Source: Prostheceraeus crozeri (taxonomy: Eukaryota; Platyhelminthes; Polycladida; Euryleptidae). From it: a stretch of DNA of 64,000 nt. How positions within the stretch are numbered: position 1 is the stretch's first letter; each line of letters begins with the position of its first letter. Made by a program: the position numbers and the translations under genes. The notes below the pieces were generated by a model. It had not been told where the DNA came from. It made no database searches and worked only from the letters and a program-made list of their open reading frames with translations. The DNA lies in the NCBI GenBank assembly GCA_907163375.1, contig CAJQUW010009247.1, positions 1-64,000 on the forward strand, in the 5' to 3' direction. This document shows positions 49,930 to 62,684 of this stretch, one piece after another.

Positions 49930-50672
49930 TGTTGGACTAACAAACCTAAAAATTAGTTGTGTCTCTTAAAATAGCTATCGGTTGATAGATAAAAAATGAG
50001 AAGTGGTAATGAAGCATGCTTACATTGTCTCAAACTTTGATGCCCTTTCACCATAGAGGTCGAATAGTTAGTCATCATTGCTATCTCTAGGATTCGATAG
50101 CTTTGATATCCGACCTCTATGCTTTTGATAGCATAGATTGATTAGATTATCTTGGGTTAGATTATTCAGCTTTAATCTGACATATAGATATGTATTCTAT
50201 TAGTTAATAATAAGACCTTTCGAATGCTCTAAGTCTGAACTCTCAATACTCTAGTTGTGCTAATCCCAAGAAGCGTCGGTCCTCTGACAGGGTCCAATCC
50301 TTTGATATGCTTCATAGAAGCCTGGGCCACCAAGACAGACAGCAGGTCAGAGAGACACGCACGACTTGATAACAGAACAAGTAGTGGATGAGAGAACGAG
50401 AGATTCTATTGCAGTCAAAACATCAGCATTTATAGGTGCAGAACAAAATACATGAGTTTTACAATCACTTTCGGAACACACAAGTTAGCAGGCAATAAGA
50501 ATGGACATATGCTTTGAGACTATTAAGATATCAACGATTTAATCGTTTTATGTGTACAACATAAATACATTCTTGTTACATCTTCCGTTTGATTTTCGTC
50601 TTAAACTACGCATACTGCACAGAATATGCATAATGTAGGTATAGTGTTGATTCAAGAAATTGTCAGTATACA
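49930..50672. other. Intergenic, nothing recognised
   Basis: A short imperfect inverted pair around 50056-50125 (atagaggtcgaatagt .. ccgacctctat) is the only structure noticed. Confidence 0.4.
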
Positions 50673-50680
50673 CTGAAAAT

Positions 50681-51777
50681 CAGTGGCGTCGCATGTTCCA
50701 AGTCCATAGGCCTTCGCTCGGCATTAGAATGCTATTTCTATACCAGACATTTTTTATGTTACAACATAAATTTTCATGAAAGCTGAATTTTTACTAACAA
50801 TTTCCCGAACATTTTTTGAATGTTTTGAAGGCCAAGTGAATGTGCACATGAGAAGTGCTTATGTGGCTTAACCGCCTTACTCAAAGAACTGATTACTATA
50901 TTCCCTCTCTGTCCATACTACATTTTCTCGAGAAAAAATGGCAAGTTCAACAGTTTCTTGCGTTTCTCATGGCCGGTCAGCCGCTCACATGTAGAAATTT
51001 GATGCATTAAAATGTCTTGTGTATTTCTTATTTCTTTCTCTGTGACAACTTTCAATTTTTATATCAGGTGTTGGCCTACCTTGCTTGACGACTGTCATCT
51101 TTTCAGTATATTCCCTTCGGACGAAAGGCGTGGTTATGATCTCATCTTCAGTACTAAACATAGTGTCACATCAATCACGTAAATACAAATTATGGAATTC
51201 TACCGAATCTGGTTGTTCGAGTCAGATGAATGAATTGGAGAACTCATTGGAGAACGCTCATCATCTGATCGCAGTCTTGTCTGAGCGTCAGCCATCTGCT
51301 ACTGTTGACGTAGTGGCTTCTCTGACATGAAACGAAGTCAGGAACAATTGGGTTGCGCTTCCCTTACTATATTTTGGTACCGCGCCTCGATCAAGAATCG
51401 TGTAGAATTTCATCGCAAAAATTGGAGAAGGCAAAGCATTTTGTCTATCGAGAAAGCCAATATTGGCGCGGGCGCGTGCGCTTACTGCCTCACACGCACA
51501 CAACTCTCTTTCGCTGTCTGAACATCAATGCTCCATCTGAACACATGACTAGCTTGTGTGTCTAATTGTTCGAAGAAAACAGCTGTGATTCGAGCACATA
51601 CTGCAAAACTGTTCAATGAGGTTGAGCGTCTGATTTTGAGACGGAAAGCTGTGCACAGCTATCACGAGAAGGCAGCTATCGAATTTAAATGAATGATGAC
51701 TTTCATTTTAAAAATTGTTGGAAAATTATTTTCGAGGATGCGCCGAAGGCCTCGCAGGTACGGAGAAGACGCCACTG
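50681..51777. mobile_element. hAT-like non-autonomous element
   Basis: Ends CAGTGGCGTC (50681) and GACGCCACTG (51777) are perfect 10-bp inverted repeats with weaker similarity further in (aggccttcg near both ends). Flanks CTGAAAAT and GTGAAAAT form an 8-bp target duplication with one mismatch, as hAT elements make. About 1.1 kb; no transposase domain recognised in the short interior frames. Confidence 0.7.
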
Positions 51778-51785
51778 GTGAAAAT

Positions 51786-53190
51786 ACACAAAAATGTTAG
51801 GAGTGTATACCCGGTATATAGTACATAATAAAGCATAATATATATTACAGCACGCTTCTATAATTTGAAATGATCTGAATTGATTAGACTTCTAAATTTA
51901 ATAAGTCTCCAAAAGTGATTTTATGTAAAGTACACCGTAGATTAAGTGCATTAGGTATACGTATAGTAAAAACTCAATATCAATAAAATCCCAATGTGAA
52001 TTCAGTTTCGCTTTTATTAAATGAACACTTATTGTTTCGCAGTACCACATATCAGACTTGTAATTTTTCACTGTTTTTGAGAAGTTAACACGGAATTAGC
52101 TCATCATAATGGCATTACAGAAGAAAGAACTATATTTTACCAATCCTTCGAGGCCTTGGAGAGGTAATGCAAGTATTTTTTAATAGTTAACTTCAATGGA
52201 GGTAACTACTACTTTCTTAGCCTTCCTGATAAGAGTACTTTCCTAAACTTGATGATGTCACAAATTATCTGACACTGAGAGAGTAAAGCATCATAATCAA
52301 GGACAATGTCAATAACAAACTTCAAAGTTATGAAATATCATTTTTTTAATATTAAAGTGAGTTATCATTGTCTTTGATTGCGATTGTCTTCACAAGAAGG
52401 CCATTAATAGAAGACAGTTTTCAGACCAAGCCCGAGAGCGCTTCTGTTCAAGAATATCATAACCGTGACTTACAAGTCCTAAGCCTCATTTACAAATCAT
52501 GGAAACCTAAACCCGAGGAAAAATAGGAGATGATTTGAACGAACAGTTAATATAAAGTATCGACTATCGAGATATAGTGGAGTTAAGAACTGAACAAACT
52601 GATTGGATTTGACCATGGTGTCACGATTACATCGATAAAATATTGTAGTGGTAGGAAGATTTTACCGCAAGTTGTAATGTAAACACAACAAGCCAGTCAT
52701 TGAACCGATCAATCAGTCCCTTGATGTGCGCGCGCTGTAATATGAGGGCGAAGAATTTTGCTGGACTCGTCACTGGCCTGATATAAATTAGGCTTTACTC
52801 CACCTACAAGTCTCTGTCTACATACTGAATAATGCGATAGAAGTCCACGTCATCTTTCAACATTTCCCCTTTTGTAGACTATTATAAATGAGATGCAAAA
52901 ACACAGCCTAAAAAGGCGACCTTGTCTTCCTACGTTATTCCTTTTCCATTATTTAGCTAGAAGAAATGAACCAAAAATAATTCAAATCAAATGATTTTTT
53001 ATATGCAGTAAATATACATTGACAAGGAATGCTGCAAAACGAATTTGCGTCCTGAAAACGAGAAGAAGTCGCAGATCTGTCATAATACATAAAGCTGGCT
53101 TGCGTTTTCAAAATAAATTTATAATACTCATCACAGGAAGCCACAGAGCGTCGGTGTATGCTTGTCACTTTAATTTTTAATTTGATGTTG
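51786..53190. other. Intergenic, nothing recognised
   Basis: AT-rich sequence with only short frames lacking motifs. Confidence 0.45.
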
Positions 53191-53613
53191 ATCACAAGGC
53201 CTTTCGGGCGTCGCAGACAGCCATCGTCAGCCGAATGAATTTAACAGCATTGTTGCAGTACATGATTATTAGTTGATCATATCACGCCGTGTTCAAGAAA
53301 GACAAATAAAATAAATCATTCATAGAAAATAACAAAACAAGTCACTACTTCTTTAGACATCAAAATAGTAGTAAAAATAAGCTAAAAGTAACAAAGGAAA
53401 GAAAGAATACAAAACAAATTATATAGGAATCGCTGTGTTCTCAGTCTTTCCCTTCTTCTAACACGGCTAAGTTTCATATCGGCAACGTATCGAATAAATG
53501 ATTCTTTCTTTTGTTATTTTATTCGATTATCGACTAATAATCATGCACTGCAACACTGCTGTTACATTCATTCGGCTGACGATGGCGTCTACGACGACCG
53601 AAAGGCTTTGTGA
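53191..53613. mobile_element. Palindromic MITE-like element with about 88-bp inverted ends
   Basis: 53191-53279 (atcacaaggcctttcgggcg .. catcgtcagccgaatgaat .. gattattagttgat) is an inverted match of 53527-53613 with some 10 differences. The 250-bp middle is AT-rich and non-coding. No clear target duplication. Confidence 0.75.
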
Positions 53614-53774
53614 TTGCATTGCGCTTTTGGGCTTCCCGTGATGAGCATTATCGATGATGCAAGCCCTCTATTTGCTGAAAAAAGAAATTTTCATCGCCTT
53701 CTTCAACGATTTAGTAAGTTTAGTAGATGATTACTGACGCACTTATGTGTTAGAAATGTTACAAGAGAGGTCTC

Positions 53775-54091
53775 TCAGAAATTAAGCCAAAATATGCAGA
53801 TAATTGTCATACTAATCAATAAATTACTTCCTCCTGCTGTCACTCCATTTGTATATAACATACGCTCAGGGATCCGGTTCATCTCATTCACCAATGTCAG
53901 TAGTCCTATTCTAGTTTCTTTAGCACTGATTGGAATTAACTCCAACCCAGCGATAAATCCTTCATCAAGATCGTCATCTGTAATATTTCCAGTCTCATTG
54001 GATGGCCAGAATGGCCGAAGTTCCAAAGTGTAGGAATAGTTTGCTTTTAAGTTATCTAATATCCAATCATCAGATCCTGATACGGTCACCC
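53775..54091 (-). CDS. Last exon of an M14 metallocarboxypeptidase (host gene, partial)
   Basis: About 105 residues preceded by a pyrimidine-rich tract and AG acceptor at 54092-54093. SGSDDW and YSYTLELRPF match the substrate-specificity loop and the catalytic-Glu strand (ELR) of M14A carboxypeptidases; FIAGLELIPISAKETRIGLLTL matches the C-terminal 'I.P.a.Et..g' helix region (quoted in parts). The tail ends in a hydrophobic stretch (NLLISMTIICIFWLNF) like a GPI-anchor signal, as in carboxypeptidases O and M. Upstream exons should lie to the right (>54.1 kb) but were not recognised. A decayed duplicate sits at 46855-47090. Confidence 0.78.
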
Positions 54092-54978
54092 CTGAAATAA
54101 AGAATCCCATTAGAAACGAACTTTCAAATCGATTTTAAATTCAAATTTATAAAATTCATGCTGCTTCAGTCAACTTTGCTGTCTATGAATCATGCGGTTG
54201 TTCTGGTTAGTGTTATATCAGTAAATATCAATACATGATAGTTCAGCAGCCAGAACTAGCTTCTGCAGGGAACGAAGCCCAAAGAGAGACTTTCACAGAA
54301 TGATGTATACCCTATGCATGCTACAAATCTGCACGTCTGCCGAATTCTACCTGGTTAATCTTCTTGTCAGACAGAATCAAAGGGAAAATACATGTTAACC
54401 CAGGTGGACGAAGATTGACATTTTCTCTATGTTTGCTCTGATTAAGCAAAAATTACTAAGGCCTGAGTCATAGTTTTGACATGTTTTGTCTTCAGGTCAG
54501 TTCCTATCATGTTCATGCACCTTTGTCTATGAAGCAAGACACAGATTTGGCAAGACTCCTCCAAATGCCGACGAACACAAGCACTGTGAGCAATTTAACC
54601 CACATTGACACCACATTTTCGTAAGCATCGCCGATCAGAAACATGATAATATCACTTACACATGATAGGAAGCGAGCTGAAGACATTTCATGTTCAACAT
54701 TACGGCTCTAGACTTAGTACTTTTCACTTGATGTATTGGTTTGGTGCAATTATTTTTTAAAAAAATCACTAAATAGTAGCTTACCATTTCACGTGTTCGT
54801 ACTTCGCCAAGGGTACGGACAGAGCAGAACATTTATGGTGGCAACTGACGATGAGGCTTAAGTAGTGCTTGTGCGCAGATCAGATAAGAAATCAATCACC
54901 TAGCCGTTAATTCTAGCCTACAGACGTTGGATGAGCAAGTGTCCGCTCAGATGAGTGTCCACTTGATTCTTGCAACTA
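54092..54978. other. Probable intron or intergenic sequence of the carboxypeptidase gene
   Basis: No further exon recognised; no repeat structure seen. Confidence 0.35.
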
Positions 54979-55180
54979 CAGTCAGCCCTCGATAGTCCGA
55001 CACTCGATAATACGGCACCCTCACTAAACCGACACATTCCTCAGGGAAGTGAGTAATCGTTACTTACAAGTACTCATTAGTCCGACAATTCGATTCTCCG
55101 ACACCGACATACGTTTTGGGAACAATGCATCTCTACAGTGTGTACATTGCATGCGATAATCCGACACAATGTTTTGATAG
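54979..55180. mobile_element. pogo/Tigger-like transposon end fragment
   Basis: Starts TA-CAGTCAGCCCTCGATAGTC and repeats 'ccgacactcgataat / ccgacaattcgattct / cgataatccgacac', a style typical of pogo-like termini. Only one end is recognised, so it is a truncated or decayed copy. Confidence 0.45.
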
Positions 55181-57239
55181 AGACTGGCTGATCAAAACTG
55201 ACCGAAAGATGTGAATAGATAATCGGTCTCATCTACTCCTTCTAGACAATGAACCGTCACACTCAATACCTGATCCTACGTGTCTTCACAACGTGAATGT
55301 TCACTTTTAACCATCGAGCACCACGGCGCACTTGCAGCCTCTGGGTGCTGGCATTATTCGTAATGTTAAATGTCATTACCATCGAAGAACGATGCAAGAC
55401 CAATGTACGGACATTACTTTATAATACTATATAATACTGCATTTTCTTTCAATCTCTGTTCTATTACTTTACCTGTTTATCCCTTCGTTGATTTTACGTT
55501 GCTTTGACTTATAATATGCAATTGATCTACCGTATAAACTAAAGCCCATAGTAGAACGATATGGTGATTATTTTCAACCCTCTCTCTTGTGTGGCAGGCC
55601 ATCAGAGGTGGCGGTCTATTTTTCAACATCTCCAGGTCTAAAAACATAAAGAAATACCGCTTCAATAAAACTTGTTTCTACTTGCATGTTCCTTCCATAA
55701 AACTCTTAAATGCTTTGCTAAATGCCCGATAAATTATGAAGTTATTTGCATTTTGATTCATTAGTATGACTTGTTAGTATAACGTAGCATGATACTAGAT
55801 ACGTATTTGAATGACATTCAATGAATATTTATATTACTTTTCAATGCATGTATTCGATAAATTACTTTAAATGACAATAAATAATCAGTTGCTTAATCAG
55901 TTGCTCGACCATATCGAAAAAAGGATCCTTCCTAATGTGTTTCGAGCTTAAATAAAGTTGTTATTATTACACCTAATTCAACCGTATGCTGGAAATAAGG
56001 GCTCAACACTTAACACGATGGTATATCTATCTGTATAGTTTATTACTCAAGAAAGATGACCAGCAACACAATCGTGATTGACATTACATGTACTTAATGA
56101 TCAGTTTAAAGCAATTTGTTATAATGAAGAAGTCAAAGACACATTCAAGGGAATCAACGACACATGAAAAAGTAATATCACACCAATCGTGGTCCATTGA
56201 AATTGCATTGAGTTAAAAACTGCGGTGTACTTGTATGTCAAAAAAATGGATACTTGGAACTAGTTACGCAAATAACTTAATTTTCTTCTGAAATAGTAGC
56301 CTAGATATCAGCGAAATTTCTATGCAGAATTGACTGTTTTTGAGGATGAAAATTTTCTAGGTACCATGTATTCCAATGGAAGTGTGCCATAAAGACCGGT
56401 CATTGCACTCTTTCAAACTCATGCTTATTTTGGCGAAGAGACAATCAATGCGTCAGAAAAGCAAGCGGTGCGTAGACGCAGCCCACCTCCAAGACTCCTA
56501 TCCAAAGCATGCTGTAACTGTGACGGCGAATATCTGCCGAATTACCGAGGCTGTCCAGCTCTCCATACGCGGACGGCTTTAGCAGTCACTATACTCGGTC
56601 CTGTTCCCACTCTATGCATCCAGACTCTCGGCCCAAGTCGCACTGGCCGTTGACAGAGCGTTTCGCGTTGGGCCGCGGTCACTCAGATTCCCTGTCGAGT
56701 GTACACACCCGGATCGAGCGGAAATTGTTCCGTATCAACCGCACTTCAGAAGCAGCCGATCCGATGGACTCCAACCGGCCTGTCGTCCAACCTAGAAGCT
56801 TGTAGAAGCTGATATTTACTTCACTTTTCTTTTTATGTGTGACCTTCCCTTTCGCAATTGACCAGACGAAGGGAGATCAACAAAAAGCGTAGCGAAATCT
56901 CGTCGATATAAAGGCGTCGATGTAATAATGTTCAGAGTTAAAGCTCGGGTAAAAAGAGGGATCTTCTGCGTCCAGTGATTTCGTTGGTCGATCTTATAAT
57001 GCGACGACATTAAATCACTTGAGGAGTTTTTGCTACGCTTTGTGCTTGGAAAACCCTTCCTTTACTATTTGCAATTTCGTTTAATTTTGCACGTAGGTTT
57101 TTGTAGATTCGTATAACTCTTTGGTACAGGAGTACTTTCATGTCACAACCGCTAAGTTCAATGTATTTCAAATGTGTCACGAATTTCAGCTATTTGTCAG
57201 CTGAAGTAAAATCCTATTGAATAAAATCCTGCGATATGA
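55181..57239. other. Intergenic, nothing recognised
   Basis: A GC-richer patch at 56460-56800 gives short frames on the + strand without recognisable motifs. Otherwise AT-rich and featureless. Confidence 0.4.
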
Positions 57240-57780
57240 TCAAAAACTGCTGTCTGATCGGTCTGGATTCACGGTGCGTGGCCGCACTACCGTTGTAGCT
57301 CTTCGACTCTATCACCTTAATCCTCCATCACCATCCATCAACATCAACCAGCTGTCCACCAAACAACTTATACACCCAGGTGATCCTTGACTAAGTTCAA
57401 CATAACATTGGCACCTAAAATCACGTCAAGGTCCGCGGCACGCCAGCGGCCGTCAATAATCTCATCAGTAGCGACCGAATTAACAGATTCGGTCGCAGCC
57501 TCCACCGCTACATTGTTCCCAATCCTCCATTTCTAGTCAAGCAATGCGCTCGGTGCCTCACATTTGGAGATGTGCTAGACAACCACGCTACAAACGGTTT
57601 GGCCGTGTGGAACGCCACGACGGCAGCTCGTGAGAGGGTCTGCCCAAGCATGCCCGAGGAATCATGGAGCACCAGCGGGCAATGCAGTCCAAGCGCTTGT
57701 CTTTACAAGTTAGTACAATACCTTATAAGAAACACCATAATAACCTTGTAAGTTGGGCAACACAAACTCAACTCAAACTG
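57240..57780 (-). other. Possible LTR-retrotransposon fragment
   Basis: GC-richer than its flanks. On the - strand near 57390-57450 a short stretch reads DLDVILGANVM, reminiscent of the end of a retroelement aspartic protease region. No LTRs, RT or integrase are seen. A broken old fragment at best. Confidence 0.2.
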
Positions 57781-58359
57781 ACAATGCCGCTTCTAAAGAC
57801 AACATGACCGAAACGAACATCCCACTACAGCAATGTTCACATTCGAGAGATATTGGAGATTGCGTGCAGATTCTACTACGTGCGGATTCCATCATTGGCC
57901 GAAATACAACACTATCAGTGTAACTTTCTGAGTAAACCCCTTGGATAAGCCAAATTTGGAATTGATAAACATCTTTGTTCGCCAGACAAAAGTTTCAAAC
58001 AGTTGTTTAGTTTTGCAATTTAGTTGCAAGAGCATAGATTCCTCTGGTAAACTGCGGCTTTGTGGTCCCAACCGCCTCCTAAAGTTTTCGTGCTTGTTGA
58101 AGGATTGTCACCCGACAATTTGTGTTGGCATGTATTTCTACATTTTATAGTACTCTCCGTTCCGTTGTTTTGAGCGATGTTTGCTGCATGACGCTCGTCG
58201 TGCCAGATTGAATGGCTTTGAAAATTAAATGAATACAAATTTAAACTACAAATGAGGTGGAAATCCTTAAAGTGAAAATCTCACACTCTTCAAATGACGA
58301 AGACAGCATTATCAGTAAGCACATCCCAGACGCAAGTACAAAATGTGAAATGATGAGTC

Positions 58360-59420
58360 ATCATGCTGACTCAGCCCCCCTCTGGAAGGAAGGAAGGAGT
58401 TTTCCGGTAAGGGATGGGAAGGAAGGTGATGTGTGAGGGATAGAGTGAGGAAAGGGTGGGTGTTGATGGTGTTGGGATGACAAAAGTTGGAAAACGTCAT
58501 GAAGGAGGGTTTGGTTGTGAAAACGGAGTCCAGATTTGGAATCTGCGTGAAAATTTGGGTGGGGAAGGAAGGCGGGAGGAGTTTACCTGAGAGGCAAGGG
58601 GTGGAGCGGCAGAGTTGGAAAAGTCGGGTGTTGGATGTTTTGGGATGAGAAAAGTCGTTTTTCGGGCAGAAGGAAGGTTCGGATGGGAAAACGGAGGCAA
58701 GATTCGGACTCTACGTGAAATTTTGGATTAGGAATGATGTTTCCAGCAAAATCGGAGAGAAAAAGTTTTGCAGACGTCCCCCCCTCATGTCAAACTTCCA
58801 ACTTTGGTGTGAGAGATGGTAGAAAGTCGTGCAATAGCTCATTTGAAAGCTAAGAATGAGAAAAATGCAGTGGAAAGCTCGGTTTGGACCACTTTTCCTG
58901 GGTTCAGGGAGGAAAATGGCAGGAAAACGTCAGAGTTGGAAAAGGCGGGTGTTGGATGTTTTGGGATGAGAAAAGTCGTTTTTCGTCATGAAGGAGACCT
59001 CGGATGGGAAAACGGAGTGCAAATTCAGACGTTTTGGTCAATGTTGGGTCTAGGAGCTTCTTCCCAACTCAATCGGAGAGAAAAAGTTCTGACCTTCTCC
59101 CCCTCGGCAGCGATCTTCCAACGTTGGTGTGAGAGATGGTAGAAAGTCGTGCAATAGCTCGTTTGAAAGCTGAGAATGAGACAAATTCAATGGAAAACAT
59201 GGCTTGTTCCACTCTGCCTCCGTTTAGAGGTGAGACGTTATTGAAAATTTCGGACATTGATGAAAAACGACAGAGTTAGAATTTTTGCGATGGCTGTGGG
59301 CTGTAGAGCCAAAACGAAGCATCGGATGGGAAAATGGAGGGCAGATTCGGATTTAGCATCAAATTCTACATTCAACTGGTAAATTTCCAGCTCCATCGGA
59401 TCACTAGAACCGGAGATAGA
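58360..59420. repeat. Inverted, diverged copies of the 33.6-35.4 kb repeat family
   Basis: Landmarks of that family occur reversed: poly-C (cccccctctgg at 58375, gtccccccctc at 58777), 'gtcgtgcaatagctc(g/a)tttgaaagct' at about 58830 and 59140, 'agagttggaaaa..cgggtgttggatgtttt' at about 58610 and 58930, and 'gacagagttagaatttttgcgatggctgtgggctgtagagccaaaacgaagcatc' region at about 59269 (named in part). Units are more diverged than in the left cluster. Confidence 0.75.
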
Positions 59421-60740
59421 CGGGTTTTAAGTTTTTGGATGTTGGGTATTACGTAATCAGCTGATCGACACAAACTATATAAGTGGAAACTCTGCTTGTG
59501 GAAATCAATTCTCCTCCCAACTGGGTTGGGGTAGGTGAACTCCGGACCTCCGATGATAGCATTGGAAATCTGAAAAACCGGGTTTATGTAAGAAACCGAC
59601 TTAGAAAATTTCATTGCTGAAGTCAGCTAAGGCGTCAGACTTAGAGGTTCGCCAGGAGATGGCCTTCGTCTCCAGGCCATAAAAGACTCCAAAACTTTAA
59701 AGGCTTGTAACTTTGCTTCTACAAGTCCGTTTGCCTTGATTCAAAAAAGGTTCGGTCGCTATTGACCTACTCTAAGTGATAGGTTACTTAAAAAGTTCAT
59801 AAGTAGTGCTAAAAAGTTGACAAATTTACATTCACTAGTTTTGGAGGTTTTCTGGGGTTTTCGACCCTGCTGAAGTCAACTAGAGGATTTGTAATGATGT
59901 CTGAGCCAGTCTTCTCATGGTATAAGCAGCTTTTTACTGAAAGCGAGGAAGACACGGAGAGTTTTGCTGTAATATTCCACTGACAGGGTGTTCCTTCGGG
60001 ACGGCGGACGATGCCGTAGTGATAAGTGTGGCAAGGGAGTGTATCATATTTTAGACCGAAACCGCTGGGGCAACTCATGTCTCATGTTGGGCATTTGACA
60101 CAGTTCTCAACGTAGCACTTTGAACGCCAATCGGTTGAGTCTTAGCTATCTTGTCATGGGTGGCCTCTAAACATCTCCATTGCAAAACGCTGGTGAAGTT
60201 GCTATCCCTCTCTACGGCTGCTATCAAGCTGATCAAAGCAACGACTTGCAACCTCTTACCAACTCCACCGGTTTTCATGTCTGGCGATCAAGTCATGGAC
60301 GGTGCAAGTCACGGAGATTTTCGGTGTCATACTTCCTGTGTGTGGGCGTTCTTTCGAGACAGCGGTGAAGTCCGTAGCAATGAGTACTGCACGGGACGTG
60401 GGCAATGGTAATTCTTGTGAAACCTCTCTGCGTCATGTTTGCAAGTGGTTGCCTCTCGTCTCAACGTTGTACTCTGACCGCCAGGGTGACATTTTGCTAT
60501 CTGCTACAGGTTACCTCATAAAATCTCCATTGCACTTGCCAATTGCAGTTGGCCAACCATGGGAGAATGAACCATCAGTTCTTTTAAGAACTGTCTCTAT
60601 CACGGAGACGAAATGATGAAGGGATGAAACGGGAGGACATTCATGCGCCACACGCAACACATCACAGATTTCTCTCTTCGCTAGTGAACAAGCTCTTGTC
60701 AGTGTCGTCAGAAAGTGTATCATGGTTTGCAAAGTTAGTT
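59421..60740. other. Intergenic, nothing recognised
   Basis: Several short frames on both strands without motifs; no supported gene. Confidence 0.4.
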
Positions 60741-61090
60741 TAGTCAAATAGTTTACCGTGACACACGTTTGTAAAAGTAAAGTTTGATCATTGAAGGTTT
60801 ATTCGTAAGTCTAGTCAGAAACTTTATCATGTTGTACAAAAGTTTTACTGCAGCACAGGATGATGCATAGTTAGAAAGTTTGATCATGGCGTTTTATGAA
60901 ACACACATGTAATAAAATGTAAGCGCTAGTGTAGTCAAATAATTATACTACGACACACGTTTGTAAAAGTAAAGTTTTGATCATCGACGTTTACGAAACA
61001 CAAGTGTCATGAAATGCAAGCGTTAGTGTAGTCAAATAATTTTACTACGACGCACGTTTGTGAAAGTAAAGTTTGATCATTGAAGTTGTA
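60741..61090. repeat. Degenerate direct repeats, about 60-bp core
   Basis: The block tagtcaaata.tt..ac..cgacacacgtttgtaaaagtaaagttt.gatcat occurs at about 60741, 60932 and 61028. Similar 'tagaaagtttta' blocks continue to about 61400. Confidence 0.6.
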
Positions 61091-61399
61091 TGACTAACCG
61101 AATTCACCACAGCACTAGAAAGTTTTATCGAAAGGCTTTTACTGCACAGTGCAGATTGTCTGGTAACTTACTTTCACATTGTTAGAAAGTTTTATTGGAG
61201 GCAGTTGCCAAATGTTCCCTTATTAGAAAATTCAAACTCCATGACTGTTAGATTAGCTTGATCAGGTTTACTAAAAGCAGCTTTCTACTGCAGTGAGACT
61301 GAGAGTTTAGAATGTTATCTGAAAACAGTGTTCAGCACAGCGCTAGAAAGTTTTACTGCACTGTGTAGATTGTTTCACACAAGGTCGTATAGTCAGCGT

Positions 61400-62054
61400 T
61401 GAATGTTTTATAAAACCAGACGTTTTCACAAACGTTGAGTGTGTGAGAGCTAGTTCCATGACATTGAATCGCGTGGGTCGCAAAGTCCATAATCCAAGGC
61501 TAGGCTCCTCTACGGTTGGATTTAGGGTTTTATATCACATGCGTTAACCATTCGTGTAGAATACGTAAGCACATGTTCTCTTAAAAGTCTAAACGCAAAT
61601 GTTGAAATATGTTTTGTAAGAAGTCTTTGACAGGTTGTTGTGAAACTTAGCGAACGTTGAAAAAAGTTTTATAAAATGTTTCTGCAGTCACACTCGTTAG
61701 CGTGCCAGCTTTACTAAATATGTTGTTTGCCTTTATCAAATTGAATGCGTTGGTAGACAGTTTTGTAAATAGAGACAGTTAGTGTTTTTGCAGTCTGCAT
61801 TGACAGCATACAAGTATAGACATAACAACCTGTAACGTTGTAGGTTGAATGCATATGAGTTAGGAAACACTAAAAGCATGTGTGAAATAAAAATCAACCT
61901 GCTAGATGAAGTGAAACACAAAAGTGTCACAACTAGTTTACGGGAAACTTTGAAGAAGAACTGTGTATCGTAAACGTCTGCCATCAGCTTAGCTAGATGA
62001 ACATGACTCTCTCCTTCTTTCTTAGGCATACCCTTCTTCACTCAGGTTTGAATC
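61400..62054. other. Flank of the second virus-like element, no supported gene
   Basis: A leftward 101-residue frame (61736-62041) starts divergently from the gene at 62055, as in the first element, and its first ~20 residues are charged (MPKKEGESHVHLAKL), but the rest looks non-coding. I do not call it a gene. Confidence 0.3.
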
Positions 62055-62684
62055 ATGTGGAAATTATCAACATGCCTTTATGTATCATGGAAAAATCAGT
62101 GTGTTACATTTCATGATACGAAACGTCAACTTCAGATAACTCTAGAACGCTTTCAACTACGAAGGTTACATCGCGCAATCCTACCCAACTCTTGCCGTGT
62201 CATTAAGGTAGGAGACGGCATTGTATTTATTCGGATTCAAGAGATGATTCTACATAATGATCACTGCTACATCGTGATTCCAAAACTCTCATGGGAAAAG
62301 TATAAAAGGGAAATTCACTCAACCCTCATGTCTTTTGTGAGTCATGCTCCCCATCCGCATCATCAACGCCATGCGCGAAATGAATCTCAGAAGAGACATC
62401 GATTTGGAACAGTTGCATACCCATCTTCCCGATTCAGTCTATCATCGCGGTCGTCCGCAGATGTCGGTCATTCGCATGAGCAACGGTCGAAATCTTCAAA
62501 TCTTTCGCTGCGGCAAAATCCAAGTCCTAGGAAACCTTTCTCATTTCGTGATGCAGTCCATGTGTTACGAAGTCGTCAAGAAAATGCGAACACTCATGCC
62601 TCATCTCCGCCTCAGTCCCCTGACATTGAAGAATATAGCAGTGTCTGTTCAATTGAAGATGTTAGTGAATCTAGCCAACATTAA
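62055..62684 (+). CDS. PC4-like protein with Ser-rich tail, second element
   Basis: 209 residues from ATG 62055. Diverged homologue of 7428-8078: MWKL at the start, VTFHDTKRQ, IVFIRIQEM, then LSWEKYKREIHSTLMSF matching GSWEKYKRKVHRSIYSF. The tail is His/Ser/Arg-rich and keeps RKPFSFRDAVHVLR, DIEEYSS and CSIE. The last 341 bases overlap the TBP-like gene in another frame, exactly as in the first element. Only one copy of the module is visible here against two in the first element. Confidence 0.65.
   Translation: MWKLSTCLYVSWKNQCVTFHDTKRQLQITLERFQLRRLHRAILPNSCRVIKVGDGIVFIRIQEMILHNDHCYIVIPKLSWEKYKREIHSTLMSFVSHAPHPHHQRHARNESQKRHRFGTVAYPSSRFSLSSRSSADVGHSHEQRSKSSNLSLRQNPSPRKPFSFRDAVHVLRSRQENANTHASSPPQSPDIEEYSSVCSIEDVSESSQH

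Noticed and set aside
51085-51565. Short frames inside the hAT-like element as transposase remnants
   Set aside because: No hAT dimerisation or catalytic motif could be seen.
56376-56805. Three overlapping + strand frames in a GC-richer patch
   Set aside because: No recognisable motif, no splice or promoter context; probably chance frames.
57240-57780. Calling a full LTR retrotransposon here
   Set aside because: Only one short protease-like stretch is suggestive; no LTRs, reverse transcriptase or integrase.
61736-62041. 101-residue leftward frame divergent from the 62055 gene
   Set aside because: Does not resemble the WEVG gene found at the equivalent place in the first element, and most of it looks non-coding.
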